NCBI GenBank assembly: GCA_903858935.1
Contig: CAIOKO010000005.1
Coordinates: 1-37,121 of the forward strand
Direction of reading: 5' to 3'
Length of the DNA: 37,121 nt
Origin: an uncultured Schlesneria sp.
GTDB taxonomy: Bacteria > Planctomycetota > Planctomycetia > Planctomycetales > Planctomycetaceae
Positions 18,941 to 30,325 of this stretch are shown piece by piece (within the stretch, counting starts at the first letter, position 1; the number at the start of each line of letters is the position of its first letter). A program made the translations under genes and the position numbers. The notes under the pieces are model-generated. The model was given only the letters and a program-made list of their open reading frames with translations. It ran no database searches and was not told where the DNA came from.

Positions 18941-20602
18941 GTGTACAGACTTGATTCGAGTTTGAACGAATTGATCGAAACCGGTCGGCAGCAAGGTTTC
19001 TTGACGTTCTCTCAGGTCAATGCGTACCTGCCAGACGAAGCTGTCAATCCGGAAAAGCTCGACAACCTGTTGATGTCGCTCGACGAACTCGGCATGCAGA
19101 TCGTCGCTGACGAAAAATTGCCGATGACGCCCGAGATCTTCATGAAGCGTCGGGCGGGCAAGGCAAAAGCCGTCAAGAGCGAAAAAGCCGAAGATAAATC
19201 ACGGAAGATCGACGATCCGGTCCGGATGTACCTGACTCAAATGGGCGAGATCCCATTGCTTACACGCGAGCAGGAAATTTCGCTCGCGAAGAAGATTGAG
19301 ATCACGCGGAAGCGGTTTCGTCGTCACTTGCTCGAGAGCGATTATGCTCTGAAGCAGTCGATCGACATTCTGAAAAAGGTCAACTGTGGCGAACTGCCGT
19401 TTGACCGAACGATTAAGGTATCGGTGACAGAGGGGCTGGAAAAGAACCAGATTCTCGGTCGGATGCCGCATAACCTGAGAACACTCGAAATTCTCCGCGA
19501 AAAGAGCGTTGAAGATTTCGAACAAATGATTTCCGGTAGTATGTCGGCCGCTGAAGTCAAAGCCACGCAGAGTCGGCTGGAAAGCCGCCGCCGCAAGATG
19601 GTGACGTTGCTCGAGGAGTTGAGCCTTCGGACCCAGCGACTGCAACCCACGATGCGTCGGCTGGAACAGATTTCGAACCGGATGGACTTGCTTCAGCGCC
19701 AGATTGATGGAATGAAGAATCTGAAATCCGCGCGGGATGAACGGGCAAATCTGCAAAAAGAGCTGCTCGACCTGATGCAGATGACATTGGAAACTCCGCA
19801 AACCCTTCGTCAACGTCTTGACGATGTTCGCGAACGATTCGGTGCTTATGAACAGTCGATGCGGGAACTATCAGGGGGGAATCTTCGACTGGTGGTTTCT
19901 ATTGCCAAGAAGTACCGCAATCGCGGACTCAGTTTCCTCGATCTGATTCAGGAAGGTAACACGGGTTTGATGCGGGCGGTCGACAAGTACGAATACCGTC
20001 GCGGTTATAAGTTTTCGACCTATGCCACGTGGTGGATTCGTCAGGCAATTACAAGAGCCATTGCGGATCAGGCTCGTACGATCCGAATTCCGGTTCACAT
20101 GATCGAGACGATGTCCAAACTCAGGAAAGTCAGTAAGCGGCTTTTGCAGGAAAAAGGACGCGAGCCAACTATCGAAGAGACCGCCGAAGCGGCTGGCGTC
20201 AGCCTGGAAGAGACTCGACGTGTCCTCAAGATCTCGCGACATCCGATCAGTCTTGATCGACCTGTGGGCGAAAGTGAAGACAGCTACTTCGGTGATTTCA
20301 TCGAAGACGATAATACTGAAAGTCCTGTCAATTCAGCGACGCAAGAGATGCTGAAAGACAAGATCGACGTTGTCTTGAAGACGCTGACGTACCGCGAACG
20401 TGAAATCATCAAGCTCAGATATGGTCTGGGTGATGGATACACTTACACGCTGGAAGAAGTTGGACGTATCTTCAAGGTCACCCGTGAACGTGTTCGACAG
20501 ATCGAAGCGAAGGCCGTACGAAAGCTGCAACATCCGGTTCGCAGCAAGCAACTGAAGGGGTTCCTGGACACTCTGGCTGCCGCGACCGTTTCGGCGAACT
20601 AA
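18941..20602 (+). CDS. rpoD: Primary sigma factor RpoD (sigma-70)
   Basis: A 553-residue group-1 sigma factor that directs RNA polymerase to housekeeping promoters. Region 1.1 is '[20 protein letters not shown]' and region 1.2 is '[22 protein letters not shown]'. Regions 2.1-2.4 span about residues 308-380 ('[16 protein letters not shown]', '[13 protein letters not shown]'), with region 3 at '[15 protein letters not shown]'. Region 4 has '[17 protein letters not shown]' and '[13 protein letters not shown]'. Between regions 1.2 and 2 lies a non-conserved, charged, probably coiled-coil insert of about 190 residues (about 115-305). The start is GTG at 18941: GAGGAG at 18929-18934 sits 6 nt upstream, while the in-frame TTG at 18935 directly abuts that site and cannot use it. 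The gene is convergent with eno across a palindromic terminator. Confidence 0.96.
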   Translation: MYRLDSSLNELIETGRQQGFLTFSQVNAYLPDEAVNPEKLDNLLMSLDELGMQIVADEKLPMTPEIFMKRRAGKAKAVKSEKAEDKSRKIDDPVRMYLTQMGEIPLLTREQEISLAKKIEITRKRFRRHLLESDYALKQSIDILKKVNCGELPFDRTIKVSVTEGLEKNQILGRMPHNLRTLEILREKSVEDFEQMISGSMSAAEVKATQSRLESRRRKMVTLLEELSLRTQRLQPTMRRLEQISNRMDLLQRQIDGMKNLKSARDERANLQKELLDLMQMTLETPQTLRQRLDDVRERFGAYEQSMRELSGGNLRLVVSIAKKYRNRGLSFLDLIQEGNTGLMRAVDKYEYRRGYKFSTYATWWIRQAITRAIADQARTIRIPVHMIETMSKLRKVSKRLLQEKGREPTIEETAEAAGVSLEETRRVLKISRHPISLDRPVGESEDSYFGDFIEDDNTESPVNSATQEMLKDKIDVVLKTLTYREREIIKLRYGLGDGYTYTLEEVGRIFKVTRERVRQIEAKAVRKLQHPVRSKQLKGFLDTLAAATVSAN

Positions 20603-20684
20603 GTCTGCGTGTCTCGAATCACGTGAAGTATGACACAGGTGTGTCCGATTTCGCAACGAATTAAGTGATGCGCTCAAGATAGAG

Positions 20685-20717
20685 AACCGCCGGATTCATA
20701 TGAATCCGGCGGTTTTT
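20685..20717. terminator. Perfect palindromic terminator between rpoD and eno
   Basis: A 30-base perfect inverted repeat at 20685-20714 (arms AACCGCCGGATTCAT and ATGAATCCGGCGGTT) is followed by a run of T to 20717. It is a classic intrinsic terminator for rpoD. The minus-strand side lacks a good T-run, so termination of eno here is less certain although the hairpin lies 23 bases past the eno stop. Confidence 0.85.
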
Positions 20718-20739
20718 GCAATGAAAGATCAACCGATCC

Positions 20740-22548
<1,809 letters not shown>

Positions 22549-24372
22549 ATGGAACAAAAGAAATTCCTCACTGCCGAAGAAGTATTCCAGTTGTTCGGAG
22601 TCAATGAAGAGGCATTGGCCAGACTCGTTGATTCGGGGTCCGTGAAAGCGCTCGCGAACTTGGGTTCGTTTAAGTATCGCAGCGAAGATTTCGTCGCTCT
22701 CGTTGCTGACGGAAAGTTGAAACCGCGAGCGGCCGGGGAATTGTTTCAGCCGGATTCAGCCGGAAGCATTCCTTTTCTGGTTCTTGATGACGATGGTCAA
22801 CTACCAAAAATGGATGACGATCTATCATTTCTGGAATTGGACGAAGCGGCGTTAAACGAGCAGGCGAATCCTTCTTCTGTCGGGGGTGAAGTGCCGGTTT
22901 TCACCCACGAAGATGTCGAGAAGAAAAGCGACAGCGATGTTCGTTTGATGACGACACCTCAAGAGAGCGACAGCGACGTTCAACTCGTCTCTGTTCCACC
23001 GTCGGTGAGTGGCGGCCTCGCCGGAGTACCAAACGGCAAAAACACTGCGAGCGACAGTGATAGCGATGTTCGCCTCGCTTCGTCATCGTTGTCACATACC
23101 GAAAGTGACAGCGATGTTCAGCTCGTCTCCGTCCCGTCCCCGATTGTCGGTAGTCCGAACGCCGGAAATCGTGCAACTGACAGTGATAGCGACGTTCGAC
23201 TCGCTTCGTCGACGTCGAAGGCTTCGGATAGCGACAGCGATGTCCAATTGTCATCATCGGTATCAAGCGGTGAACACCCGATCGAAGTGTCGGGCGCTCG
23301 ACTGGATGCCAGCGACAGTGATGTTGTCCTTGTCGGGACAGATTCACCGCGGGTTTCTGCAAGAGGGTCGTCGAAGCCCAACAACGTTTCGAACGACCAG
23401 CCGACAGAGAATGAAATTGACGCGATTGATGCCGATAGTGGCATCAGTCTGGTCGATGCCGATAGCGGTATCAGCCTTGTCGACGCGGATAGCGGGATCA
23501 GCCTTGTTGATGCCGATAGTGGCATCAGCCTGGTCGATGCGGACAGTGGTATCAGTCTTGTTGACGCCGATAGCGGTATCAGCCTCGTCGACGCGGACAG
23601 TGGGATCAGCCTGGTCGATGCTGACAGCGGAATTGGTCTGGAACGCGCCTCCGACAACCACATCACCGTTGAACACAACGTCTACGACCCCAGTCCGACA
23701 CTCAGCGAAACAGAGAGTCCGGATTTCGACTTCGCAAATATAGGGGCTGACGATTCGGACGATAGCGGAACTGTTACGCTGGACATTTCAGATGACTCGC
23801 CGAACGATTCAGGCTTCGATGTCAGTCTTGAGGAACCGCAGAATACAATCGAACTCAAACTCAGCGATGCCGATTTGCCGGTATCCGCCAAGACGGATGT
23901 TTCAAAAGGGGCGTCGTTAAAAACGTCACGGGGACCGTCGCTCAGCGAAACGTTCAAAATGGACGAACCGCCTGAGGTCGAAGACCTGGACATCGCAGAC
24001 GATCTCGATACTGCGGTAACGAATGACCTGAGTGGCGAATTCGCCGCTGCGGATGAAGATGAATTTGAAGACGCCGATGAAGAAGTTTTTGAAGCATCTG
24101 ACGATGTCTTCAGTGCTGCCGAAATGTCGGCGTCGGAAATTGAAGAGGTGGCCGAGAGCGAAGATGAGCTTCCGGCGCCTAAGGTTCGTGCCCGTCCGAA
24201 AGAACCCGCCTGGGGACTGATGGCCGTCGTACCGATTGCCAGTGCAGCCCTCTTCATGGCTGTGACAGCCACGGTTCTCTGGGGAGGGATCGCCACAATG
24301 TGGACAGGTGGCGAAGCACCAACTCCGGCCGGAATGCTGATCTCGACACTGGCTGGGCTGAGCCCCTTCTAA
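22549..24372 (+). CDS. HTH-like N-terminus, Ser/Asp-repeat, membrane-anchored protein
   Basis: A 607-residue acidic protein. Residues 1-60 ('FLTAEEVFQLFGVNEEALARLVDSGSVKALANLGSFKYRSEDFVAL') resemble an excisionase/MerR-type winged helix. Residues about 125-260 hold repeated 'SDSDVRL' and 'SDSDVQLVS' units. Residues 294-365 hold eight 9-residue units, seven 'DADSGISLV' and one 'DADSGIGLE'. After a Glu/Asp-rich region, one or two hydrophobic segments ('LMAVVPIASAALFMAVTATVLW', about 557-578) end the protein. No signal peptide is present, so the N-terminal domain should stay in the cytoplasm with a C-terminal membrane anchor. Proteins of this plan occur in planctomycetes, but their role is unknown. 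An AAAGAG site precedes the ATG. Confidence 0.85.
   Translation: MEQKKFLTAEEVFQLFGVNEEALARLVDSGSVKALANLGSFKYRSEDFVALVADGKLKPRAAGELFQPDSAGSIPFLVLDDDGQLPKMDDDLSFLELDEAALNEQANPSSVGGEVPVFTHEDVEKKSDSDVRLMTTPQESDSDVQLVSVPPSVSGGLAGVPNGKNTASDSDSDVRLASSSLSHTESDSDVQLVSVPSPIVGSPNAGNRATDSDSDVRLASSTSKASDSDSDVQLSSSVSSGEHPIEVSGARLDASDSDVVLVGTDSPRVSARGSSKPNNVSNDQPTENEIDAIDADSGISLVDADSGISLVDADSGISLVDADSGISLVDADSGISLVDADSGISLVDADSGISLVDADSGIGLERASDNHITVEHNVYDPSPTLSETESPDFDFANIGADDSDDSGTVTLDISDDSPNDSGFDVSLEEPQNTIELKLSDADLPVSAKTDVSKGASLKTSRGPSLSETFKMDEPPEVEDLDIADDLDTAVTNDLSGEFAAADEDEFEDADEEVFEASDDVFSAAEMSASEIEEVAESEDELPAPKVRARPKEPAWGLMAVVPIASAALFMAVTATVLWGGIATMWTGGEAPTPAGMLISTLAGLSPF
23428..23643 (+). repeat. 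27-bp in-frame tandem repeat, eight units
   Basis: Eight consecutive 27-base units inside the coding sequence encode seven copies of DADSGISLV and one DADSGIGLE. The units differ from each other almost only at third codon positions, so the protein sequence has been kept while the DNA drifted. Confidence 0.95.
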
Positions 24373-24391
24373 GTCGCACTTACGAGCCATA

Positions 24392-24448
24392 AGAAAAAAA
24401 TGCCGTCAGGGAACATGAACATCACAAACTTGTTCCCCGACGGCTTTT
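24392..24448. terminator. Bidirectional intrinsic terminator
   Basis: GCCGTC(A)GGGAACA near 24402-24414 pairs with TTGTTCCCCGACGGC ending at 24444, followed by TTTT. On the other strand the stem is followed by a T-run (A-run 24394-24400 on the plus strand). It lies 30 bases past the repeat-protein stop and 34 bases past the LRR gene's stop, and should serve both convergent genes. Confidence 0.85.
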
Positions 24449-24482
24449 GAATTTCGTGAATCGAATCTCTTGTCGTTTGAGG

Positions 24483-25100
24483 TTATTTCTTTTCTTCCGG
24501 CTTTGGCTCTTCCGCTTTCTTTTCTTCAACAGGTTTCGCCGGCTCAACACCGCGATTGATTTGAAGTTCGGGAATTGCCCCCTTCAAACCTGCGACCCCT
24601 GCGTCTGTCACCTGGGTTTGCCAGAGATACAGCTTTTTCAGCTTTTTCAGTGGTTCAAGGTGTTTCAGGCCGGCATCGGTCACCGCGGTTCCATAAAGAT
24701 TCAGGTACTCGAGGTTTTCGAGCCCTTTAAGTTGTTCCAGACCCTCATCGGTGATCTTGGTCTTTTCCAGATGCAACCTGACCAGCCCTTTCAGATCTTT
24801 CAGGTTAACAAGTCCGGCATTAGTGATTTCACGACCTCGAAGATTAAGTTGTGCCACCTTCGGCAGGTTCTTTAGCGGTACGAGTTGTTCATCGGTGATC
24901 TTGCCGTCCGCCAGATGAAAGGCGACATCAAGTCGCGGATCATTCTGCGCCAGCTCCATGACCTGACCACCCGACTTTCGGATTTCAGCAACCGCTCCCT
25001 TTTCCGCCTCCGTTGGAACCGGTTTATCGTCTGCTGTCACAACGCCGGACACAAATGCAAAAGATCCTAAAACCGCCCAGAAACTCAACCGTCGAATCAT
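24483..25100 (-). CDS. Secreted leucine-rich-repeat protein
   Basis: A 205-residue protein with a signal peptide (residues 1-24, 'LSFWAVLGSFAFVSGVVTA'). About five leucine-rich repeats follow, roughly residues 65-175, of the type 'ITDEGLEQLKGLENLEYLNLYGTAVTDAGLKHL', and the chain ends in a Lys/Glu/Pro-rich tail ('EEKKAEEPKPEEKK'). LRRs bind other proteins; the partner is unknown. Small exported LRR proteins are very common in planctomycetes. I chose the ATG at 25100 because AAGGAG lies about 9 nt upstream and the signal peptide starts there; the open frame continues upstream to 25226 without a signal. Confidence 0.87.
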   Translation of the reverse strand: MIRRLSFWAVLGSFAFVSGVVTADDKPVPTEAEKGAVAEIRKSGGQVMELAQNDPRLDVAFHLADGKITDEQLVPLKNLPKVAQLNLRGREITNAGLVNLKDLKGLVRLHLEKTKITDEGLEQLKGLENLEYLNLYGTAVTDAGLKHLEPLKKLKKLYLWQTQVTDAGVAGLKGAIPELQINRGVEPAKPVEEKKAEEPKPEEKK

Positions 25101-26368
25101 CGTGGCAAACTCCTTGTTGATGAATTGAGAAGCGTCAATGAGCGCCGGTCTTTCTAAATCCAGGCAAGGCAAGCGCTCATCGGCATTGTAACAAATGCTG
25201 CAGGGATCGGTCGACGGTCCGACCATCAGCAGAGGCGACTCATCCGCTGGCTATCGTGGAATCTGTTTGTCGGACGCCAAATTCCAGACGCGAGACTTTC
25301 TGACTGGAATCCCAATCAAAAGTGCTTTCCGTTTTGGCAGATTTCTCTTCGTTTACGATCCATTTCTAACGGTGTTATCCGACGTCAAAATCCTTTTGGC
25401 TGAAACGTTATCTTCGAAATCGTTTCAGCAACTTTGGGTGTTTTTCACCAACATCAGGGATTTTCAGGGCTGTTTCGAAATTCGCGTACAAAAATGACCA
25501 ACGATGGCAGCGGTTGGCAGGCAGATGGCAGCGGTGCCACCGTGAATTCTCAAAGCAAGCGCAGTCGTGGTCGAATCTTCAAGGCCCGTTGAAACATCGA
25601 AATCGTGATCACGATAAAACACCCATACTTCGAAGACTCGACCGCAGCGTCATCAAGGAATGCATGAAACCGCCCACGGATCGCCCGCCGCCTCATATTG
25701 GACACAACAAAAACGAGACCGGCTCCAGTATTAAAGGTGCCTGTCCCGCGGTTGTTCTCCAACGGACGACGGGGTGATCCGTATTGAATTGATTCCAGGT
25801 TGTTAAAGATCAATCTCGTTGTAGTACATCACAAAACAAGAAACGGCACCCAAAAATGTCCGCTCTCATTCTGATCCTTGATCGGGATAGCCAGGGAAAA
25901 TCACTTCCTGGCGGAAAACCGAGTGTTTCAACATCTGGATCAGGATGAGTTTATTCTCGCCGTAAGTTTTTTGTTGAACCCTGATTCGACGAGAAGCGAG
26001 AATAAAGGCCATCACGGACTGTCATTCCCTGACACCAGTGACTTCCACAAGAGGACGATAACATAACGCAAAATAATAGCAGCGCCAGTTCGCGTGTAGT
26101 TTCTTAACGTTTGGAAGGTGCTTCGACCAGACCGTTTCCGGTGATCGCCGTTCGTAAGCCGCAACGAGGTATCCTGACCGCGCCTGGGCCGGTTGATGTA
26201 CCAGAATTCGAATCAAAGGAGTTTGGTTGATATTTCGCCGCAACGCGGCGCAGAACGTGCATTCTCTCGAAAAGTCGTTCAACGACACGAACGGTTTTTA
26301 TACAAGCGGTGAAATCGGCACGATTAACCTGCCGATCGGGTTTTCCGAATTTTCGGCAGGAAGATGCT
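25101..26368. other. Large gene-poor intergenic region (about 1.27 kb)
   Basis: No open frame here shows a domain, signal peptide or good ribosome-binding site. A short direct repeat, ATGGCAGCGGT, occurs twice near 25504-25536. The left end is the leader of the LRR gene; the right end holds a hairpin downstream of the M61 gene (26328-26360). The rest is unexplained. Confidence 0.5.
26328..26360 (-). terminator. Hairpin just downstream of the M61 gene
   Basis: CCTGCCGA at 26328-26335 pairs with TCGGCAGG at 26353-26360, and the loop contains a second short stem (TCGG/CCGA). It starts 9 bases past the M61 stop. The following T-run on the minus strand is poor, so termination is only likely. Confidence 0.45.
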
Positions 26369-28282
26369 TCACTTCGTAAGCGGTTTCAGGATGTTGCCAA
26401 GCACATCCGGTTTGCCGTCAATTCGAATCAACTCGAGATAACGCAACCCGCTTGCATACGGGATCGCGATCGTACGGAATTCATCCCCTTCTTCGATCAG
26501 GAATTCCACCTTTTTGCGCGAGATACTGTCCGCCAGTGCGTCGCGGAGTCGGTTTGAAGAGAATTTCTTTCCGTTCACTCCGATCACTTTCATCGTCGGG
26601 GCCATTCCACTTTGATCCGCCGGCATTCCCGGTACAACGGCTGTGATCTGACCATTGACGATGGTCAGCCCCAATGAATCAGCTGCCGTGACGTCGGGAT
26701 CGGGACCCCACGCAGGGGGATTCGGTGACAGGACGGGTGGCTTATCGGTGTAGTGCAAACGATAGCCCAGCCGCTCGACGACATCGAGCGGCAGTGTTTC
26801 CTGCACGGCCATGACCCGTCTCTGTATTAAGGTATCCCAGTCGTAATCAGCGGTCGCTTTGAGGTCACGGATAACCTCCTGATAATCATGGCCGGCGACA
26901 ATGTCACGCCCCTTCACCTTCGCGAAAAATCGCTTGCAGAAATCGTCCAGCGATTTCGCTCCGTCCGTCCGTTCCCGAATGATCGTGTCACACTCGTACC
27001 ACAGCAACATCCCTTCCGGGTAATAATCTTGCATCCGACGTAACTGGTTCCAGGACCGCCCGGGATTTCGCGAAATATGGCTTGCCAGGGCTGTGTCTTC
27101 CAGCGGTCTCCATTGCCGACCCGTGGTGGCCGACAGGTTCCGAATGCTGCGCATCAACGTTGTCCGGTATTCTTCGGGTGAAACGATTCCAGAACGGACC
27201 ATCAGCACTTCGCCAAGGTAGGTATCCAGTCCTTCGTAAACCCACAACAACCTGGTCTTCATCGGCGTATGGTAATCAGGAGTAATCATGTCGGCCGGTC
27301 GGCGATATTTTCCGCACCACGAATGGGCATATTCATGCGGGAGCAACATCGCCACCCAGCCTTTGCGGTACTGATCGTCGACCAGGCTTCGTTCACTCAC
27401 CCCGTTCATGCTTGACGTCAGGTGTTCAACGCCAAATCGGCCGCCATCATCGGTACACACAACCAGGAAGTGATATTCGGGATAATGGACGACTCCGAAT
27501 AACGCTTCCGCCTCACGAACCAGTTTCGAGTACATCTCGATCACCTTGGCATCCAGATTCAAGGCTTCCGCAGATTCCGATGTGAGGTGCAGATAGACCG
27601 GAACCTTTCCTTCAGCAGACAGCTTAATGGTCCGAAGATTTCGGCCCGTGATCAGCGGGGAATCGATGAGTGTGCTGAGCGACACTTGTTGGAAGGGAAT
27701 CCAGCCGTCAACCGCCGAATCCCCCTTAAGAGCCGTGGCGAATTTCCAATCGGTCGGAAGCCGAAGCCGAACTTTGACTGGCAGATCGTCGACAGAAACC
27801 CCCTCGGGATACAGGACACAGGTATTCCAGTTGATTGTCCCGATGGAGGCATTTCCATACGTATAAATCCCCGCCGCGTCACTGCCGCTGGCTTCGCAAA
27901 TCGTATCGAGTTTCACGCGAATCGATTTCACTCCGTCGGGAACCTTTAGAGTGAAACAGTGCATTTCAATTTCATCCCGTTTCCAGGGGATCGAGGTTCC
28001 ATCGGATGTTTCGATGCGGAGTCCGCCGACATCTTCCACTCGGCCCTTCGGTGCGTGAGAACCTGGAATCCATTTTGGATACCACAAACGCAGTGGTCCC
28101 GGCTGACAAGGTATGTCGAGCGTCGTATGGACCAGTCGCCGAGGAAGTTCGCGTGCATCCACCTGAATCGTGATCGGAGGGATATCGGCACCAAATGCCT
28201 GGCTCCGAACGAGCATTCCGGTCATCAACACCGACATCAGGTAGACCAACGACGAAAACGCTGAAAAACGCGAACTATACAT
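26369..28282 (-). CDS. M61-family (glycyl aminopeptidase-like) metallopeptidase with PDZ domain
   Basis: A 637-residue exported peptidase. Residues 1-32 form a signal peptide ('SLVYLMSVLMTGMLVRSQAFGA'). An N-terminal beta domain (about 35-235) is followed by the catalytic domain, which has 'FGVEHLTSS' at 283-291 and the zinc motif His316-Glu317-Tyr-Ala-His320. The third zinc ligand is probably Glu350 in 'WVYEGLDTYLGE'. A PDZ-like domain near 540-620 ('GLTIVNGQITAVVPGMPADQSGM') would bind peptide ends. M61 enzymes cleave N-terminal residues, often Gly or Ala. The ATG at 28282 has GGAG about 9 nt upstream; the longer frame from a TTG at 28405 would bury the signal peptide. It lies 182 bases downstream of the permease gene on the same strand. 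Confidence 0.87.
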   Translation of the reverse strand: MYSSRFSAFSSLVYLMSVLMTGMLVRSQAFGADIPPITIQVDARELPRRLVHTTLDIPCQPGPLRLWYPKWIPGSHAPKGRVEDVGGLRIETSDGTSIPWKRDEIEMHCFTLKVPDGVKSIRVKLDTICEASGSDAAGIYTYGNASIGTINWNTCVLYPEGVSVDDLPVKVRLRLPTDWKFATALKGDSAVDGWIPFQQVSLSTLIDSPLITGRNLRTIKLSAEGKVPVYLHLTSESAEALNLDAKVIEMYSKLVREAEALFGVVHYPEYHFLVVCTDDGGRFGVEHLTSSMNGVSERSLVDDQYRKGWVAMLLPHEYAHSWCGKYRRPADMITPDYHTPMKTRLLWVYEGLDTYLGEVLMVRSGIVSPEEYRTTLMRSIRNLSATTGRQWRPLEDTALASHISRNPGRSWNQLRRMQDYYPEGMLLWYECDTIIRERTDGAKSLDDFCKRFFAKVKGRDIVAGHDYQEVIRDLKATADYDWDTLIQRRVMAVQETLPLDVVERLGYRLHYTDKPPVLSPNPPAWGPDPDVTAADSLGLTIVNGQITAVVPGMPADQSGMAPTMKVIGVNGKKFSSNRLRDALADSISRKKVEFLIEEGDEFRTIAIPYASGLRYLELIRIDGKPDVLGNILKPLTK

Positions 28283-28464
28283 CACGGCAACTCCAGGTGA
28301 ACGTTTTTGCGATTTCGAAAATAATGCAAGGGCGAGCATCCCAATGAGAATCTGACCTCTCTTTCCCTCCAGCGTCAAGCGGGGGGGCCGCAATTTTGCG
28401 GGCAAACGAACCCGTAGTTCACGATCTCTCGACCCCGGACCAGTGATCGATAGTTGTCATTGCG

Positions 28465-30000
28465 TTATCTGGCGACCGTCGACTCTGTCAGCAACACGAT
28501 CGCGAGATGACAGGCCAGACAGACTGCGAGAATCGCAAAACTCATGAAAAAAACAATGACGCTATTCGCCCCAGGACGAAAACAGAAGATTATGACGAAT
28601 GACAAACAGGCGACAGCGATTGACGTACCGATTCCCAGCGCGAGTCCCCCCCAGCGAGCACGGAACGCTGCAACCATGGCAATGTGTGGCATCAGAACGA
28701 AATGCACGGCGAACATCAGCATTGCTCCTGGGTATTCCCAAAATGCATGCGCACAATCGAGACCCTCGGGTGTCAGGAGCAATACCAAAACCATTGCGGC
28801 AGGACCGGGTAGCCAGGCCAGAAACACGCCCAGTAACTTGCTATATAGAATCGCAGGCGTCGAATGCGGCAGCATAAGTAAGCTCCCCAGGGTGTGCCCG
28901 CGAATCTCTTCGCCTAGACAGCGTGACATCATTTGTCCTGCATCAAGCGTTACGGCAAACATCATCAGTGACACAAATGTCCCCGTCGCAGTCCCCCAGT
29001 GAGGCGGCCCCCAATTCCACCCGCCCCCCAGGTGATGTGTGACGTCACACACGACGAAGTAAGACGACACGATCATTGTCACGCGAAGCACGAGGCCCAC
29101 TGTGCCCCCTCCGATGAAGTGAAAATCCTTCCACACGAACGGATTGAACCTTGGTCTCCCAGGCGAACCAAACGGTGTTCGACCGCGATTTTGCTGGAGC
29201 AGGCCGCGAGACGTGGATTCGGTCGACGGGACTTGAGCGGTCAATCCAAACAAAATCACGGACAGTAAATAGCCGAACACTCCGATCACCGTATTGCTGA
29301 TCACCTGGCGGCTGAACATCGTTTGCTGAAAGTTTGAGGCCAGAATCGAATTCACTTGATAGAAAATGCACGATTCGTCCACCCAGGCCACAAATTCAGA
29401 AATCTGCGCGGTGCGTCCGTTCGGCATCAGGACGAGTCGAATCATGAATGGTGGGAGAATCAAATAAATTGCCACGAAGACCGCCGTCCATAAAACGGCC
29501 GTTCGGTTGCGAGAATTCAGCGTCGAACAACACAAACCGACCCCCGACAGCATGAACACGTATGCAAACATCGCCGCGTAGACGGCATGGACCTGAATTG
29601 GGTTAACGCCACCCATCGTGACCGCCAGCAACGTGAACGGATATTGCACAGCGATCAACAACAAAACCTGAGTCAATCGACCAATCGATTTTCCCAAAAG
29701 AATGCCATTGGGACTGATCCCTGCCATCAGCATCAGCCCTAACGTGTCTTCTTCTTTTTCTTCGGAGATGGCGGTGGAAAAGAAGCCAACACCCGTCAAC
29801 GTGATGAAAACGAGATTGAGATTCACAATATAAAACAGAAAGCGAAGGCCCGGCGCACCGAAGCCAGTACCGGTAAAAATGGCAAATAAGAGTGCGATAT
29901 AGATCCCGATTACCAACCCGAGGCGAATGAGATGCTGTTCCCATGCTCGCGCATCAACTCGCCACGATCGCTCTAAAAGTGCCAAGATTCCAGGAAACAT
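28465..30000 (-). CDS. ABC-2 type transporter permease
   Basis: A 511-residue polytopic membrane protein with roughly ten or more hydrophobic segments. After the first ('LGLVIGIYIALLFAIFTGTGF') and second comes 'EEKEEDTLGLMLMAGISPNGILLGKS', the typical cytoplasmic coupling segment of ABC-2/NatB-like permeases. A second similar segment, 'CLGEEIRGHTLGSLLMLPHSTPAILYSKLLG', lies in the C-terminal half, suggesting two related halves. No ATP-binding subunit gene is next to it in the window. The ATG at 30000 has GAGGT about 8 nt upstream; the frame extends to a TTG at 30027 without a ribosome-binding site. Substrate unknown. Confidence 0.83.
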   Translation of the reverse strand: MFPGILALLERSWRVDARAWEQHLIRLGLVIGIYIALLFAIFTGTGFGAPGLRFLFYIVNLNLVFITLTGVGFFSTAISEEKEEDTLGLMLMAGISPNGILLGKSIGRLTQVLLLIAVQYPFTLLAVTMGGVNPIQVHAVYAAMFAYVFMLSGVGLCCSTLNSRNRTAVLWTAVFVAIYLILPPFMIRLVLMPNGRTAQISEFVAWVDESCIFYQVNSILASNFQQTMFSRQVISNTVIGVFGYLLSVILFGLTAQVPSTESTSRGLLQQNRGRTPFGSPGRPRFNPFVWKDFHFIGGGTVGLVLRVTMIVSSYFVVCDVTHHLGGGWNWGPPHWGTATGTFVSLMMFAVTLDAGQMMSRCLGEEIRGHTLGSLLMLPHSTPAILYSKLLGVFLAWLPGPAAMVLVLLLTPEGLDCAHAFWEYPGAMLMFAVHFVLMPHIAMVAAFRARWGGLALGIGTSIAVACLSFVIIFCFRPGANSVIVFFMSFAILAVCLACHLAIVLLTESTVAR

Positions 30001-30325
30001 CGCCAGACCTCGCGCATCGACTGACAAGCCCGTTACGTAAACGTAATGTCCCGAACCACCGTAAAGAAAAAAGGTCTAAAACAACTTCAGATTGAAGTTC
30101 CGGATCGAGTGATCACGGACGAAGAAAGCACATTCGGGAGCACTCGGACAAAGATCGCGACAACCTGCTTGATTGCACGTTAGCCCGACGCGTAAGCGAG
30201 GGACGAACCACAACCGGCTCGGAATTCAATTTCAATCACGACGACACTTTCCGGCGCAATCGCCAACCGTGTCGTTCTGGGGCAAAGTTGCCTCGATTGC
30301 GCGTCGGGCTAACGAATAATCTGTG
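30001..30325. other. Intergenic gap carrying an inverted repeat pair
   Basis: About 325 bases between the permease start and the end of the next minus-strand gene. The inverted pair 30180-30312 occupies the right part. No gene seen. Confidence 0.5.
30180..30312. repeat. Inverted repeat pair, family A (REPIN/MITE-like)
   Basis: The left arm 30180-30201 begins TTAGCCCGACGCGTAAGC and the right arm 30291-30312 ends GCGTCGGGCTAA. The arms are reverse complements at 20 of 22 positions and are separated by 89 bases. The arm sequence resembles a short repeat I recall as common between planctomycete genes. It begins 13 bases past the stop of the gene ending at 30326. Confidence 0.8.

Noticed and set aside
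23428-23643. CRISPR-like 27-bp repeats
   Set aside because: The units abut without spacers, stay in frame, and encode a protein repeat.
26022-26288. 88-residue minus-strand open frame in the large gap
   Set aside because: No recognisable family, signal or ribosome-binding site; I cannot tell it from a chance frame.
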